Assembly (NCBI RefSeq): GCF_023016045.1
Contig: NZ_JALKAP010000001.1
Span: 362,893 to 426,892, forward strand
Length of the DNA: 64,000 nt
From: Marinobacter sp. S6332
GTDB taxonomy: Bacteria > Pseudomonadota > Gammaproteobacteria > Pseudomonadales > Oleiphilaceae
Reading direction: 5' to 3'
The notes beneath the pieces are model-generated. The model did not search any database and was not told where the DNA came from. It saw only the letters and a program-made list of their open reading frames with translations. A program made the position numbers and the translations under genes. Below, piece after piece: positions 35,673 to 47,113 of the stretch; the stretch's first letter is position 1; the number at the start of each line of letters is the position of its first letter.

Positions 35673-36746
35673 ATGAGACACTCTTACTTTTTCGCTGCCA
35701 TCTCACTCACACTCCTAAGCGGGTGCGGGATGGAGGATACAGGCCCAAGCGCATTCAACCCTGCCACTAACGTAGACTTGGGCTTTTCAACATTTGACAT
35801 TGAAAATACCGAAGCAGCACCCGACAACCTCAAGCACACCAGATTCTGGGATTTCTATCAGGGCATTCAACCCAGCGGCAGTGACGGCAATTCCGATAAC
35901 AGCGAGACGGCAAACGAGATTCGCAGCCATGTTGACAGGTTTATTCGAGCAACCCGTACTGAGGATGGCAATAACTATAGAAAAGTACGCAATCCTCTAG
36001 ACCTAATCAATCAGATAATTGCATCGAACCAAAGCACGAATTTCCGGGAAGGCCGAAAGTACATCAGCCAACGCATAGCTGATGGAGAGGCCGGCACCTA
36101 CAACACTCGAGGAAATGGCGCTCTTATCCGATTTACCGAACAGGATGCCGCGCTGAGAGATCTGGCGTTGAACGAAAAGCTTTGGGTTTACCCAACGCTG
36201 GACTGGAGATATTTACCCGCTAACGCTGAAGGCAATAGTCTGGAAGAAAAGGTTTACCGAACAATCCAGTATGTCAGCCGGAGCGTGGAGCCAGAAGACA
36301 TTGATGCCCAGCCAGAATTGGTCAGCGTCCTAGCTGGAAGCCGTTTTGATGCCAACAGTTTTGTCACCAGCGGCTACAACAAGCCCGAGTTTGCTACCGC
36401 AGACTATGCCAGCCGCAATTTTGGGAGCATCGAACTAAGGCAAGAGTTCATTCGGAATAAAACCGACACGCTTTTCATCAAAAGCGCTGACAATCAAGTG
36501 TTGGGGCTGAATCGCTATGACAGCGTAAACCTAAGCGATTCGAGCCCTGACTGCCTGAGAGTTGACCTGAACTATGTGACCTCAACCGTGAGAATTTTTA
36601 CGTCCAACGGCGAGCCAGCAGCGCTTGAGACTCCGACCACTGATAACCCTAGCAAAACCAGCCCAAACCCAGCCTATTGCGACAATCTGCCAGATAGCGA
36701 AGCTATCGTAAGCTGGTCTGCAGCGGGGTCTCCCGAGCGTCAGTAA
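35673..36746 (+). CDS. Lipoprotein of unknown function
   Basis: 357 residues with a lipoprotein signal (lipobox LLSGCG, Cys near 18). The mature part is rich in Asn/Asp/Ser with no recognised domain; it contains FWDFYQGIQPSGSDGN and VYPTLDWRYLPANAEGN. Two cysteines near the C-terminus (DCLRVDLN, AYCDNLP) may form a disulfide. It is probably anchored to the outer membrane facing the periplasm or surface. Its end overlaps a convergent small gene by 7 bp. Confidence 0.7.
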   Translation: MRHSYFFAAISLTLLSGCGMEDTGPSAFNPATNVDLGFSTFDIENTEAAPDNLKHTRFWDFYQGIQPSGSDGNSDNSETANEIRSHVDRFIRATRTEDGNNYRKVRNPLDLINQIIASNQSTNFREGRKYISQRIADGEAGTYNTRGNGALIRFTEQDAALRDLALNEKLWVYPTLDWRYLPANAEGNSLEEKVYRTIQYVSRSVEPEDIDAQPELVSVLAGSRFDANSFVTSGYNKPEFATADYASRNFGSIELRQEFIRNKTDTLFIKSADNQVLGLNRYDSVNLSDSSPDCLRVDLNYVTSTVRIFTSNGEPAALETPTTDNPSKTSPNPAYCDNLPDSEAIVSWSAAGSPERQ

Positions 36747-36997
36747 TGGCGCCACTCATCCAGTTCCCAATTCTGCAAAAAGCCTTTTTTGTGGTCAATC
36801 ATGCGCTCGTAGGCTGAGATCATAACGGCTACATGGGGCGCTTTGGCCAGACGTAAAGCCTCAATTCGACGCTCTAATCTCTCCACTTCGGTGCTCACTC
36901 TCTGGTGCACATGGTTTCGCACACTGTCGTGATGATCCAGACGAACCTGTCTGGTTGTCGGAGGCTGTTCATTGCGGGGATTTTCGAAGTTATCCAT
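36740..36997 (-). CDS. Small hypothetical protein (85 aa)
   Basis: Charged, helical, with an Arg/Glu/His-rich middle (VHQRVSTEVERLERRIEALRL) that could form a coiled coil, and a Trp/Tyr-rich end (NWELDEWRHY). No signal peptide or TM segment. No family recognised. It overlaps the end of the lipoprotein gene by 7 bp on the opposite strand. Confidence 0.55.
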   Translation of the reverse strand: MDNFENPRNEQPPTTRQVRLDHHDSVRNHVHQRVSTEVERLERRIEALRLAKAPHVAVMISAYERMIDHKKGFLQNWELDEWRHY

Positions 36998-37213
36998 TGC
37001 GTATCTCGTCCATTGAGTTGCAGTTTTTCCTTAATCAAAAGGTAGTTTGCACAACTGTCTGACAAAGTGCAACAAAATGAACACAGCTTCACTCTTATCG
37101 TCGCTGCCTGCTTCTTCGCAGTAGCGACCACACAACGGCCTCCACACCCGAGAATCCTGACGAATCCACTGCTATAGTTCCCGTTACCGTTTATATAGCG
37201 ATCAGGATTGTTT

Positions 37214-37558
37214 ATGAGCCAGACATCCGTTGCGGATACCCTCAGGGAATACCTTTCTCTGCTCGAATTACTAGACGACGCCTATTGGGAAGCCTCCAGC
37301 ATTGCCCATAAAGACATGCTGTACGACATTATTAGCATCTTTAGTCAGGAGGTTTCTGAGATAAACAAGCTCAGCATTCAGGATCACCACTATCCTTACG
37401 AGATGATCACTGAAGGCATTCGGCGGGTTGTGCCCAAGCTGGAAAAGTTGGACGAAAGCCGCGAGGAAGTTATTCAGCGCACTCAGACGCTGACTGACTT
37501 CCGCGACATCTTGTCATCGGTGCTCGGCATTCTTGAGGACCAACTCAGAACCCTGTGA
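37214..37558 (+). CDS. Hypothetical helical cytoplasmic protein (114 aa)
   Basis: ATG at 37214 (the frame opens six bases earlier at a TTG). An acidic, all-helical protein: DTLREYLSLLELLDDAYWEASS, then EVSEINKLSIQDHHYPYEMIT, then a long C-terminal helix. No cysteine and no TM segment. No family recognised. It is followed by the convergent serine hydrolase gene 9 bp on. Confidence 0.6.
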   Translation: MSQTSVADTLREYLSLLELLDDAYWEASSIAHKDMLYDIISIFSQEVSEINKLSIQDHHYPYEMITEGIRRVVPKLEKLDESREEVIQRTQTLTDFRDILSSVLGILEDQLRTL

Positions 37559-37567
37559 GGGGGCGCC

Positions 37568-38854
37568 TCAACAGGCGACCACCGGACGCTCGTTTTCCGG
37601 GCGCAGGGGGAATTGGCGGGCGATGGTGTATACAAATTTGCCTAGCGCAGGAATGTGGTGGCCCACAATCGGGATACCGGTATTAATAAGGCTTACCGAG
37701 ATGTCCCGCGCTGCATCAGCCCAGCACAGCTTGTTGATCAGCCCCACATGGCCGAAAGCGTACCGGCTTCTTTGTCCCCACAAGCCAACCGGGTTGCCGC
37801 CTAGCATCATGCCAGCGCTGAAGCGCATGGGAATCATCATGGTGCGATCAATCTGCAAGGAACCGAACTGCTGAATGGCCCGGCGAACGGTAATCTCATT
37901 GCAGATGCGCTTACCGTTCCAGGTACCGCCATTGAGCATCATCTGGAAGAATCGGCCCATCTCTTCAGCGGTGCCGCACAGATTACCGGCGGGGATCACC
38001 GCTTCCTGAAACAGCGGGTTATTGGTTACCTGTTCCACGGTTGATATGTCGCCACCAAGAGCGCGATTTACAATCCACGACACCGGGAAACGCGGCGTTG
38101 GCCCGGTCGCGTAATTTGTGGCCAACTCATGCAGGTTCGCCGCCTCGATCCCGTAGGTAAACCACTTCATGCCCATGGGCTGGCGGATATGCTTGTCGAG
38201 ATAGTTTTCGATGGTGTCGCCGGTGACTTTTTCAAGCACCCGCTGCAGAACATAGCCGCCAGTTATCGCATGATAGGCCACCTTGGCACCATCTACCGCC
38301 ACGGCTCTGGACTCGCACAGCAAGCGCCAGATTTCCTCTTGATCCCACAATACCTCGATGGGTGTGTCTTTTGGAATGGAAGGAATGCCGCCCCTGTGAG
38401 ACAGGATCTGATGCACCGTGATGGTACGTTTGCCGTTTTGTGCAAACTCCGGGCAGTAATAGGACACAGGGTCCATCAAGTTCACCAGACCTTGTTCAAC
38501 CAACATATGCATCAGCAGTGCGGTAACCGCCTTGGATGCCGAGAAGTAGCAGACGGGCGTATCGGTGGTCATGGCTATTTTTGGCGTGCCGGAGGGCTCA
38601 TGGGGGCCGTTCCCGCTGGCGTGGCCAATCGCTCTATGCAGTATCTGTTCACCCCTGTGGCGAACGGATATCTGGATGCCAGGGTGGACACCAGTGCGAT
38701 ATAAGGCTTCGACGCTTTTCCAGATGGTGTCTACTGTGCGGGTGTCTATGCCCACGGCTTCCGGGTTTTCACCCATGATATCGCGCTGGGTAACGGTAGA
38801 TAAATCCTTGGGAACCTTGCAACTGTGCAGTGCACGACGGGCTATTGGGTTCAT
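37568..38854 (-). CDS. Serine hydrolase of the class C beta-lactamase/EstB family
   Basis: 428 residues. The nucleophile motif SxxK is present (Ser105-Ala-Ser-Lys108 in VCYFSASKAVTALL), followed by the family stretch VHQILSHRGGIPSIP and the tyrosine motif YHAITGGYVL (the third residue is Ala rather than Asn, common in EstB-like esterases). No signal peptide, so it is probably cytoplasmic and an esterase or lactonase rather than a beta-lactamase. The physiological substrate is not evident. Confidence 0.85.
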   Translation of the reverse strand: MNPIARRALHSCKVPKDLSTVTQRDIMGENPEAVGIDTRTVDTIWKSVEALYRTGVHPGIQISVRHRGEQILHRAIGHASGNGPHEPSGTPKIAMTTDTPVCYFSASKAVTALLMHMLVEQGLVNLMDPVSYYCPEFAQNGKRTITVHQILSHRGGIPSIPKDTPIEVLWDQEEIWRLLCESRAVAVDGAKVAYHAITGGYVLQRVLEKVTGDTIENYLDKHIRQPMGMKWFTYGIEAANLHELATNYATGPTPRFPVSWIVNRALGGDISTVEQVTNNPLFQEAVIPAGNLCGTAEEMGRFFQMMLNGGTWNGKRICNEITVRRAIQQFGSLQIDRTMMIPMRFSAGMMLGGNPVGLWGQRSRYAFGHVGLINKLCWADAARDISVSLINTGIPIVGHHIPALGKFVYTIARQFPLRPENERPVVAC

Positions 38855-39048
38855 CAGGTGCGCCTTGAATAGTGGTGACTAATTTTAATCTATCTTCACG
38901 GTGGTCGCTCTCCGCTTCATTGGCTGCAAACAGTCAGTTTGTGCGTCAACGGGTACACCGAAACCGGTCCAGAATGTATTTCGAGCCAGCTCAAGCGCTA
39001 TTATAAGCAGCTTATCAGGGGCCAAACCAACCGTTTCTGGAGCTGTTT

Positions 39049-39519
39049 ATGACACCAGGTATCGATGCGGCCAGTAAAGCTGGCATTCTTCACACCATCC
39101 ATGAGTACGATCACGATCCCGCCAGCACTGGCTATGGCAACGAGGCCGCCGAAAAAATGGGCGTTGATCCGGCGCGGGTTTTCAAAACGCTGGTGGTCGC
39201 TGTGGATAGCAAAACCTTGGCTGTGGGCGTGGTTCCAGTGACAGGCATGCTAAGCATGAAGCTGATTGCGAAGGCAGCTGGCGGCAAAAAAGCGGTCATG
39301 GCCGACCCACAAGAAGTCCAGCGCCGCACCGGCTATGTATTGGGGGGTGTTAGCCCACTAGGCCAGAAGAACCGTTTAAAAACCTTCATTGATTCCTCCG
39401 CTGAAGGCTTCGAAACCGTCTACGTTAGCGCTGGCCGACGCGGGTTGGAGATCGAGCTCTCGCCTGATGATTTGGTCAGGCTGACTAACGGAAAGCTGGC
39501 GCCACTACAGCAAGCATAA
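39049..39519 (+). CDS. ybaK: Cys-tRNA(Pro)/Cys-tRNA(Cys) deacylase YbaK
   Basis: 156 residues. It matches the YbaK/EbsC family of trans-editing enzymes that remove cysteine mischarged on tRNA-Pro. AEKMGVDPARVFKTLVV and the block KKAVMADPQEVQRRTGYVLGGVSPLGQK (Lys-containing catalytic pocket and GGVSPLG loop) are diagnostic. GGAG lies 6 nt before the ATG. Monocistronic, closed by a strong terminator shared with the convergent icd gene. Confidence 0.95.
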   Translation: MTPGIDAASKAGILHTIHEYDHDPASTGYGNEAAEKMGVDPARVFKTLVVAVDSKTLAVGVVPVTGMLSMKLIAKAAGGKKAVMADPQEVQRRTGYVLGGVSPLGQKNRLKTFIDSSAEGFETVYVSAGRRGLEIELSPDDLVRLTNGKLAPLQQA

Positions 39520-39557
39520 AAAAACCCGGAGAGCCAAATGACGGCTTTCCGGGTTTT
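39518..39557. terminator. Bidirectional terminator between ybaK and icd
   Basis: A long stem AAAACCCGGA/TCCGGGTTTT extended by GCC/GGC inside, flanked by an A run on the left and a T run on the right, so it can end both ybaK (plus) and the convergent icd (minus) transcripts. Confidence 0.92.
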
Positions 39558-39598
39558 TATCTCGGGCGCTCAGGCGTAAGGCCCGGTGCCTTCTGGGA

Positions 39599-41842
39599 TT
39601 ACTTCACCGATGCGCGAGCATCCTTCAGAATCCGGTTGAAGGTTTCACTCGGCTGCATTACGGCTTCCACTTTTTCTGCAGGTGGATGGTAGTAACCACC
39701 GATATCCGCCGGCTGACCCTGGATAACGCTCATTTCTTCCAGAATCTTGTCCTTGTTTTCTTCCAACTGCTTCGACATTCTGCTGAAGAACTCTTTCAGC
39801 TCCTTGTCGCTGTCCTGATTAGCTAGTTCTTCTGACCAGTAACGCGCCAAGTGGAAATGGCTGCCACGGTTGTCCAGCTCACCGGTGACCCGTGAAGGCG
39901 ACTGGTTGTTTTCCAGCAGGCGCTCGGTAGCCTTATCCAACGTCTGGCCCAGCAGGCGCGCACGGTTGTTATCGTGCTTCTCACCCAGCTCATCCAGTGA
40001 TACGGCGATGGCCAGAAACTCACCCAGAGAATCCCAGCGCAGGTGATCTTCCTGCAATAACTGCTGCACGTGCTTAGGTGCAGAGCCGCCAGCGCCGGTT
40101 TCATAGAGGCCACCACCATTCAGCAAAGGCACAATCGACAGCATCTTGGCGCTGGTTCCCAATTCCAGAATTGGGAACAGGTCGGTGAGATAGTCACGCA
40201 GTACGTTGCCGGTTACAGAAATCGTATCCAGACCGCGAATCAGGCGCTCCATTGTCCAGCGAATGGCCCGCACAGGAGACTCGAGGCGAATGTGCAGGCC
40301 TTCGGTGTCGTGATCTTTCAGGTACGTGTTTACCTTCTTGATCAGCTCGGCGTCATGCGGGCGTTCGTCGTCAAGCCAGAACACGGCTGGCATGCCGGTG
40401 GCGCGGGCACGGCTAACGGCCAGCTTGACCCAGTCGCGGATTGGCAGGTCTTTGGTTTGGCAAGCGCGCCAGATATCGCCTTTTTCTACATTGTGCTCAG
40501 TCAGCACGGTGCCGTCTTCAGCGACAACACGGACAATGCCGTCTTCCTTGATTTCAAAGGTCTTGTCGTGGGAGCCGTATTCTTCTGCCTTCTGCGCCAT
40601 CAGGCCTACGTTCGGCACGGTTCCCATGGTGGTGGGATCAAAAGCACCGTGGGTTTTGCAGAAGTTGATCATTTCCTGATAAATCGTGGCGTAGGTGGAC
40701 TCAGGCATCACCGCCTTGGTGTCCTTGAGCTTGCCATCGCGGGCCCACATCTTGCCGGAGTTACGAATCATCGCGGGCATGGAGGCATCAACAATCACGT
40801 CGCTCGGTACGTGCAGGTTGGTCACGCCTTTTACGGAATCAACCATGGCGATTTCCGGGCGGTGCTCGTAGGTCTTGTGCAGGGTTTCCTGGATCTCTTC
40901 CTGCTTAGACTCCGGCAGCTGCTTAATCTTCTCAATCACGGACGAAAGGCCGTTGTTCGGATTTACACCGATTTCGTCAAACAGCTCGCCATACTTATCG
41001 AAAAGCTCCTTGTAGTAAATCTTCACCGCGTGACCAAACACGATCGGGTGGGAGATTTTCATCATGGTAGCTTTTACGTGCAGGGAGAACATCACACCGG
41101 TTTTTTCGCAATCTGCAATGGCCTCTTCAAAGAACTGGCACAGTGCTTTCTTGCTCATGAACATGCCGTCGAGCACTTCGCCCTCAAGCAGGGGAAGGTC
41201 AGATTTGAGAACCGTCTGCTCGCCTTTTTTGTTCTCGAACACAATGCGGGCGTTAGTGGCCTTGTCGAGGGTGATGGACTGCTCGTTAGAGTAAAAGTCG
41301 CCGCCGCGCATGTGCGCCACGTGAGTACGTGAAGCCGGGCTCCACTCACCCATGGTGTGGGGATATTTACGGGCAAAGGCTTTGACCGCCGTGGGTGCTC
41401 GGCGATCGGAGTTGCCTTCACGCAGAACCGGGTTCACGGCACTACCAAGTACTTTGGCGTAGCGGGCTGTGATCTCTTTGTCTTCGTCGGTTTGCGGGTT
41501 TTCCTTGTATTCGGGAACCTTGTAACCCTGATCATTCAGCTCTTTAATCGCTGCGCGCAACTGCGGGATAGAGGCAGAAATGTTCGGCAGTTTGATAATG
41601 TTGGCGTCTGGGTCTTTGGTATATTCACCCAACTCTGACAGGGCGTCGGGTACGCGCTGGTTTTCCTCAAGGTGATCCGGAAAGGTGGCCAGTATGCGCG
41701 CCGCAAGAGATATGTCGCTGGTTCCAAATTCGATGCCAGCTGGCTTGGCGTAGGTTTCCAGTATGGGTAAAAGTGACCGGGTAGCGAGGGCAGGTGCTTC
41801 GTCGGTCAGTGTGTAAATAATTTTTGCTTTGGATGATGTCAT
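39599..41842 (-). CDS. icd: Monomeric NADP-dependent isocitrate dehydrogenase
   Basis: About 747 residues, the size of the monomeric (type II) isocitrate dehydrogenase, which converts isocitrate to 2-oxoglutarate with NADP+ in the TCA cycle. The start ([20 protein letters not shown]), [11 protein letters not shown], and [19 protein letters not shown] are characteristic. The ATG at 41842 has GAGG 6 nt upstream; the open frame to 41920 lacks support. It is alone, with an inverted repeat 66-109 bp before its start. Confidence 0.95.
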   Translation of the reverse strand: MTSSKAKIIYTLTDEAPALATRSLLPILETYAKPAGIEFGTSDISLAARILATFPDHLEENQRVPDALSELGEYTKDPDANIIKLPNISASIPQLRAAIKELNDQGYKVPEYKENPQTDEDKEITARYAKVLGSAVNPVLREGNSDRRAPTAVKAFARKYPHTMGEWSPASRTHVAHMRGGDFYSNEQSITLDKATNARIVFENKKGEQTVLKSDLPLLEGEVLDGMFMSKKALCQFFEEAIADCEKTGVMFSLHVKATMMKISHPIVFGHAVKIYYKELFDKYGELFDEIGVNPNNGLSSVIEKIKQLPESKQEEIQETLHKTYEHRPEIAMVDSVKGVTNLHVPSDVIVDASMPAMIRNSGKMWARDGKLKDTKAVMPESTYATIYQEMINFCKTHGAFDPTTMGTVPNVGLMAQKAEEYGSHDKTFEIKEDGIVRVVAEDGTVLTEHNVEKGDIWRACQTKDLPIRDWVKLAVSRARATGMPAVFWLDDERPHDAELIKKVNTYLKDHDTEGLHIRLESPVRAIRWTMERLIRGLDTISVTGNVLRDYLTDLFPILELGTSAKMLSIVPLLNGGGLYETGAGGSAPKHVQQLLQEDHLRWDSLGEFLAIAVSLDELGEKHDNNRARLLGQTLDKATERLLENNQSPSRVTGELDNRGSHFHLARYWSEELANQDSDKELKEFFSRMSKQLEENKDKILEEMSVIQGQPADIGGYYHPPAEKVEAVMQPSETFNRILKDARASVK

Positions 41843-41907
41843 TTTCGTCCTCAGGCTAATAGGTGGGTTCAGGACGGTCATGGCTGGATCTTCCGTCTTG
41901 TGAACGG

Positions 41908-41951
41908 TAGGTCTATGCAATGACTGATTTTTTAAACTTTTGATAGACCTA
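41908..41951. promoter_or_regulatory. Inverted repeat upstream of icd
   Basis: Perfect 9-bp arms TAGGTCTAT (41908-41916) and ATAGACCTA (41943-41951) are separated by 26 AT-rich bases. The arms are about three helical turns apart, which suits a dimeric regulator or a looped operator around the icd promoter. No regulator is assigned. The rest of the 323-bp gap 41843-42165 shows only the aacS terminator. Confidence 0.45.
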
Positions 41952-42122
41952 CTAAGATAGCATTTTTTTGGAATCTCTGGTTACGATCTTAGTATAAGAA
42001 CGGACTAAAAACCCTTGATCTTCGGTAACTGGGCGAACAAAAGGTGGGATTTTACGAAACTTTCTAACATTTGGGTGATTAACTCGGGAGTAGCGCGCTG
42101 GGGTTAACGTCTCCCAAAACAC

Positions 42123-42156
42123 GCTCCTTGCGGCACATCCATGTGGCGCAAGGAGC
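42123..42156 (-). terminator. Hairpin terminator after aacS
   Basis: A perfect 10-bp stem GCTCCTTGCG/CGCAAGGAGC continues inside as CACAT/ATGTG with a CC loop, 10 bp beyond the aacS stop codon. On the minus strand it is followed by GTGTTTTGG, a weak T tract. It probably closes the 3HB operon. Confidence 0.78.
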
Positions 42157-42165
42157 CCCGCCCTC

Positions 42166-44157
<1,992 letters not shown>

Positions 44158-44173
44158 CCGTCGCTCCTGTTAC

Positions 44174-44953
44174 TTACTGCATGTGCCAGCCGTGGCTGAC
44201 AACGATAGATTGGCCAGTGAGTGCGGCCGAAGGAAAGGCCGCAAGATGCACGGCCATTTCGGAAACATCTTCCAAGGTAGTGAACTTGCCGTCCACTGTG
44301 TTCTTCAACATAACCTTGCTGATGACTTCCTCTTCAGAAATACCAAGCTCTTTTGCCTGTTCCGGAATCTGTTTGTCAACCAGCGGCGTTCTTACAAAGC
44401 CAGGGCAGATAATATTACTGCGCACACCGTGCTCTGCACCTTCTTTAGCAACCGCGCGGCACAAACCCAGCATGCCGTGCTTTGCAGCCACATAAGGCGA
44501 CTTCAGGGGTGAGGCCTCCAGTGAATGCACAGACCCCATATACAGCATAGTACCTCCACCACCTGAGTACATCTGTTTGAGCGCAGCACGGGTTACCAGA
44601 AAGGCGCCATCAAGATGGACATTGATTACCCGGCGCCAGTCCGCATAAGCCAGTTTATGTACCGGATCTATATGCTGAATACCTGCATTGGCCACGGCAA
44701 TGTCCAGACCGCCCCATGCTTCCACAATGCTGGCAACACCGGCATCGACGGCTACCTCATCGGTCACATCCATGGCCAGAGCCATTGCTGTGCCGCCAGC
44801 TTTTTCTATGGCGTCAACAGCCTCTTGGGCGCTTTCCAGCGTAAGATCGGCGACAGCCACGCGGGCGCCTTCACGGCCATAGTGTTCTGCGATTGCCCGG
44901 CCGATACCGCGCCCAGCTCCTGTAATCAGTGCAACTCGATTTTCGAGACGCAT
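44174..44953 (-). CDS. bdhA: D-3-hydroxybutyrate dehydrogenase (SDR)
   Basis: 259 residues. SDR fold: [10 protein letters not shown] (11-20), Asp at the end of beta-2 (VAVADLT) for NAD+ preference, [10 protein letters not shown] (with the His typical of 3HB dehydrogenases), and catalytic Ser plus [13 protein letters not shown] (Tyr/Lys). The ending ([15 protein letters not shown]) is characteristic of BdhA. It oxidises (R)-3-hydroxybutyrate to acetoacetate, the substrate of AacS encoded next. A 75-bp gap separates it from the TRAP genes. Confidence 0.93.
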   Translation of the reverse strand: MRLENRVALITGAGRGIGRAIAEHYGREGARVAVADLTLESAQEAVDAIEKAGGTAMALAMDVTDEVAVDAGVASIVEAWGGLDIAVANAGIQHIDPVHKLAYADWRRVINVHLDGAFLVTRAALKQMYSGGGGTMLYMGSVHSLEASPLKSPYVAAKHGMLGLCRAVAKEGAEHGVRSNIICPGFVRTPLVDKQIPEQAKELGISEEEVISKVMLKNTVDGKFTTLEDVSEMAVHLAAFPSAALTGQSIVVSHGWHMQ

Positions 44954-45028
44954 GATGTTTGTCTCCCTTTTTTGTTATTTAAAACGGTTACGTAGAACAG
45001 CTAATGAGAGCTTATAAATACCCCTACA

Positions 45029-46399
45029 TCATCCGCCACCATACACTTCATTAGGTAACCATGTTGCCAACGGTTGAAAGTAGAAAACCAACGCCAGTGC
45101 CAACAGTTGCAAGGCAATGTATGGAAGCACACCCAAATAGATATCCTTGGTGGTTATACCCGGTGGGCACACACCTTTTATGTAAAACAACGAGAAACCT
45201 ACTGGCGGCGTAAGAAAAGACGTCTGCAAACACATGGCAAACATAATGGCAAACCACACCGGCTCAACACCCATTTTGAACAGCACAGGTGCAACTAGCG
45301 GTAAAACTATCAAGGTAATCTCTACCCAGTCGAGGAAAAACCCAAGCAAAAACGTGATCAATAGCACAGTCAGCAGCACACCAGTAGTCCCAAACGGCAG
45401 GCCGGTAATGGCTCCTTCAATAACTTCATCACCACCGAGCCCACGCAGTACGGAAGCAAACACCGTGGCACCAATAAAAATGCCAAAGATAAACGCTGAG
45501 GTGCGGCTGGTCTGATAGAGAGATTCCTTCAAGGTGGCCATATCTAGGCGCTTGCTGACAAATGCCATCAACAGCGCACCACCTGCACCTACGGCGGAAG
45601 CCTCTGTCGTTGTGGCTATACCGAAAAAGATAGAACCGAGCACAGAAATGATGAGTGCCATTGGCGGCAAGATCGCCCAGAACACACCAAACCATGCCCG
45701 GGCATCCAAGCGCTGTCTATTCTTGGGTGCTGGTGCAAAGTCTTTTTTAATATACGAGGCAATAATGATGTAAAGAATGTACAGCATGGCGAGCATCACT
45801 CCGGGAATCAGCGCTCCCATGAACAGCTTGCCTACAGATGCATCCGAGGTGCCCATGCGATCCGCCATCAACACCAACATGATGCTTGGTGGCACCAAGA
45901 TCCCGAGAGTACCAACAGAGCACGCCGTGCCCACGGCCAGTGATTTGTTGTAGTTGGCCTGCATCATGGGGCCAAGGGACAACATGCCCAGCAATACGAC
46001 CGACGCACCAACGATACCAGTAGAGGCAGCAAGCAATACACCAACAAGAACAACGGTAATTGCGTAGCCGCCGCGTAACCCGCCAAGTACCCGAACGAGG
46101 CTGTGCATCAGTTTTTCGGCAATACCTGAACGATCAAGCATGATCCCCATGAAAATAAACATGGGCAACGCGACCATCAGTTCATTGGCAACGATGCCAT
46201 AAATTCTGGCGTCCAGAACGCCAATGGTTCCCTGCCAGGTAAACCAAAGAGGGGAATCGAGATACTCGACCATCACGTGGCCGATAATACCGAATATAAG
46301 ACCAATACCCGCCAGTGACCAGGCAACCGGGAAACCCGAGAGCAAGAGCACCATAAAGCTGGCGAACATGGCGATAACAAGAATCGCTTCTACACCCAT
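45029..46399 (-). CDS. TRAP transporter large permease (DctM family), probably for 3-hydroxybutyrate
   Basis: 456 residues with 12 or more TM segments. DctM-family features: FPVAWSLAGIGLIFG, VALPMFIFMGIMLDRSGIAEKLM, GTLGILVPPSIMLVLMADRMG, and FLLGFFLDWVEITLIVLPLVAP. It forms the Na+-driven channel of a tripartite transporter with the DctQ and DctP proteins encoded just upstream. The substrate (3HB or a related monocarboxylate) is inferred from co-transcription with bdhA and aacS. Confidence 0.92.
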   Translation of the reverse strand: MGVEAILVIAMFASFMVLLLSGFPVAWSLAGIGLIFGIIGHVMVEYLDSPLWFTWQGTIGVLDARIYGIVANELMVALPMFIFMGIMLDRSGIAEKLMHSLVRVLGGLRGGYAITVVLVGVLLAASTGIVGASVVLLGMLSLGPMMQANYNKSLAVGTACSVGTLGILVPPSIMLVLMADRMGTSDASVGKLFMGALIPGVMLAMLYILYIIIASYIKKDFAPAPKNRQRLDARAWFGVFWAILPPMALIISVLGSIFFGIATTTEASAVGAGGALLMAFVSKRLDMATLKESLYQTSRTSAFIFGIFIGATVFASVLRGLGGDEVIEGAITGLPFGTTGVLLTVLLITFLLGFFLDWVEITLIVLPLVAPVLFKMGVEPVWFAIMFAMCLQTSFLTPPVGFSLFYIKGVCPPGITTKDIYLGVLPYIALQLLALALVFYFQPLATWLPNEVYGGG

Positions 46400-46416
46400 G
46401 ACGTTAGCCTCAAGGT

Positions 46417-47034
46417 TCAGGGATTGGGGTGGCCGGCGGAGCGCCGATCATCGTAAGGAGGCTCAATAGCTCTAGGAAATCGGAACAGGTATGTGGTGCA
46501 ACGAGTGGCGCGGGACAGCAGCGCGATCATTACAAACACCAGCCCCAAAGGCAGCATGCTTTTGAATATAAACCGGTAGGGCAACCCACTAGGCGCTTGG
46601 GAGTGCTCTGTGTAAATCCATGCTGTCCATGCGTATGGCACGAGCGAACTGATCATCAAAGCAATGATGGGCAGCGCCAACAGCAGAATTCCAAAAAGTT
46701 CGATAATGGCCTGTGTTTTGGGGCTGAACTTCTCTTTCAGCACATCAACACGCACGTGGTCATCCCGCACAACCGCATACCCCAAGGTCAGCATGGTAGC
46801 GGTTCCGAACAGGTGCCAGGACAGCTCTTCCAGAGCAATAGAGCCTTGGGATAGCGCATAGCGGGAAAACACGTTTATCAAGATAACAATCAATACAGCA
46901 ATCCATAACCAGGACGCAAAGCGGCCAACAGCAACAACCAATCGATCTAGATGCCAAGACAGGGTGTTGACTGGCAGCAACTCAGTGTCGAATGTTGGGG
47001 CATTGCTATCCCCTGAGACATTGGTATCAGTCAC
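46417..47034 (-). CDS. TRAP transporter small permease (DctQ family)
   Basis: 205 residues, four TM helices with a long hydrophilic N-terminus. The DctQ motif is visible around VNVFSRYALSQGSIALEELSWHLFG. It starts at a GTG (47034) with GAGG 5 nt upstream. A 17-bp gap leads to the large permease gene; a 79-bp gap with a stable hairpin separates it from the binding-protein gene. Confidence 0.9.
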   Translation of the reverse strand: MTDTNVSGDSNAPTFDTELLPVNTLSWHLDRLVVAVGRFASWLWIAVLIVILINVFSRYALSQGSIALEELSWHLFGTATMLTLGYAVVRDDHVRVDVLKEKFSPKTQAIIELFGILLLALPIIALMISSLVPYAWTAWIYTEHSQAPSGLPYRFIFKSMLPLGLVFVMIALLSRATRCTTYLFRFPRAIEPPYDDRRSAGHPNP

Positions 47035-47068
47035 AAAAACCTCGGATTTTTCGGATGCAGGGCAGGAG

Positions 47069-47094
47069 GCGGGTAACGATTAGCCGTTACCCGC
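47069..47094 (-). other. Intercistronic hairpin between the TRAP binding-protein and permease genes
   Basis: Perfect 10-bp stem GCGGGTAACG/CGTTACCCGC with a 6-nt loop. No T tract follows on the minus strand, so it is more likely a 3'-end stabiliser or partial stop that raises expression of the binding protein over the permeases than a full terminator. Confidence 0.65.
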
Positions 47095-47113
47095 GTTAAA
47101 TATCATCCGTGGA

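Noticed and set aside
37568..38854. Serine hydrolase as an antibiotic-resistance beta-lactamase
   Set aside because: It lacks a signal peptide and has the YHA rather than YxN motif, which fits EstB-like esterases better.
40070..41332. 420-codon open frame on the plus strand opposite icd
   Set aside because: It lies entirely antisense to the well-recognised monomeric isocitrate dehydrogenase. Its protein is His/Val/Gly-rich with no domain, as expected for a shadow frame in GC-rich coding DNA.
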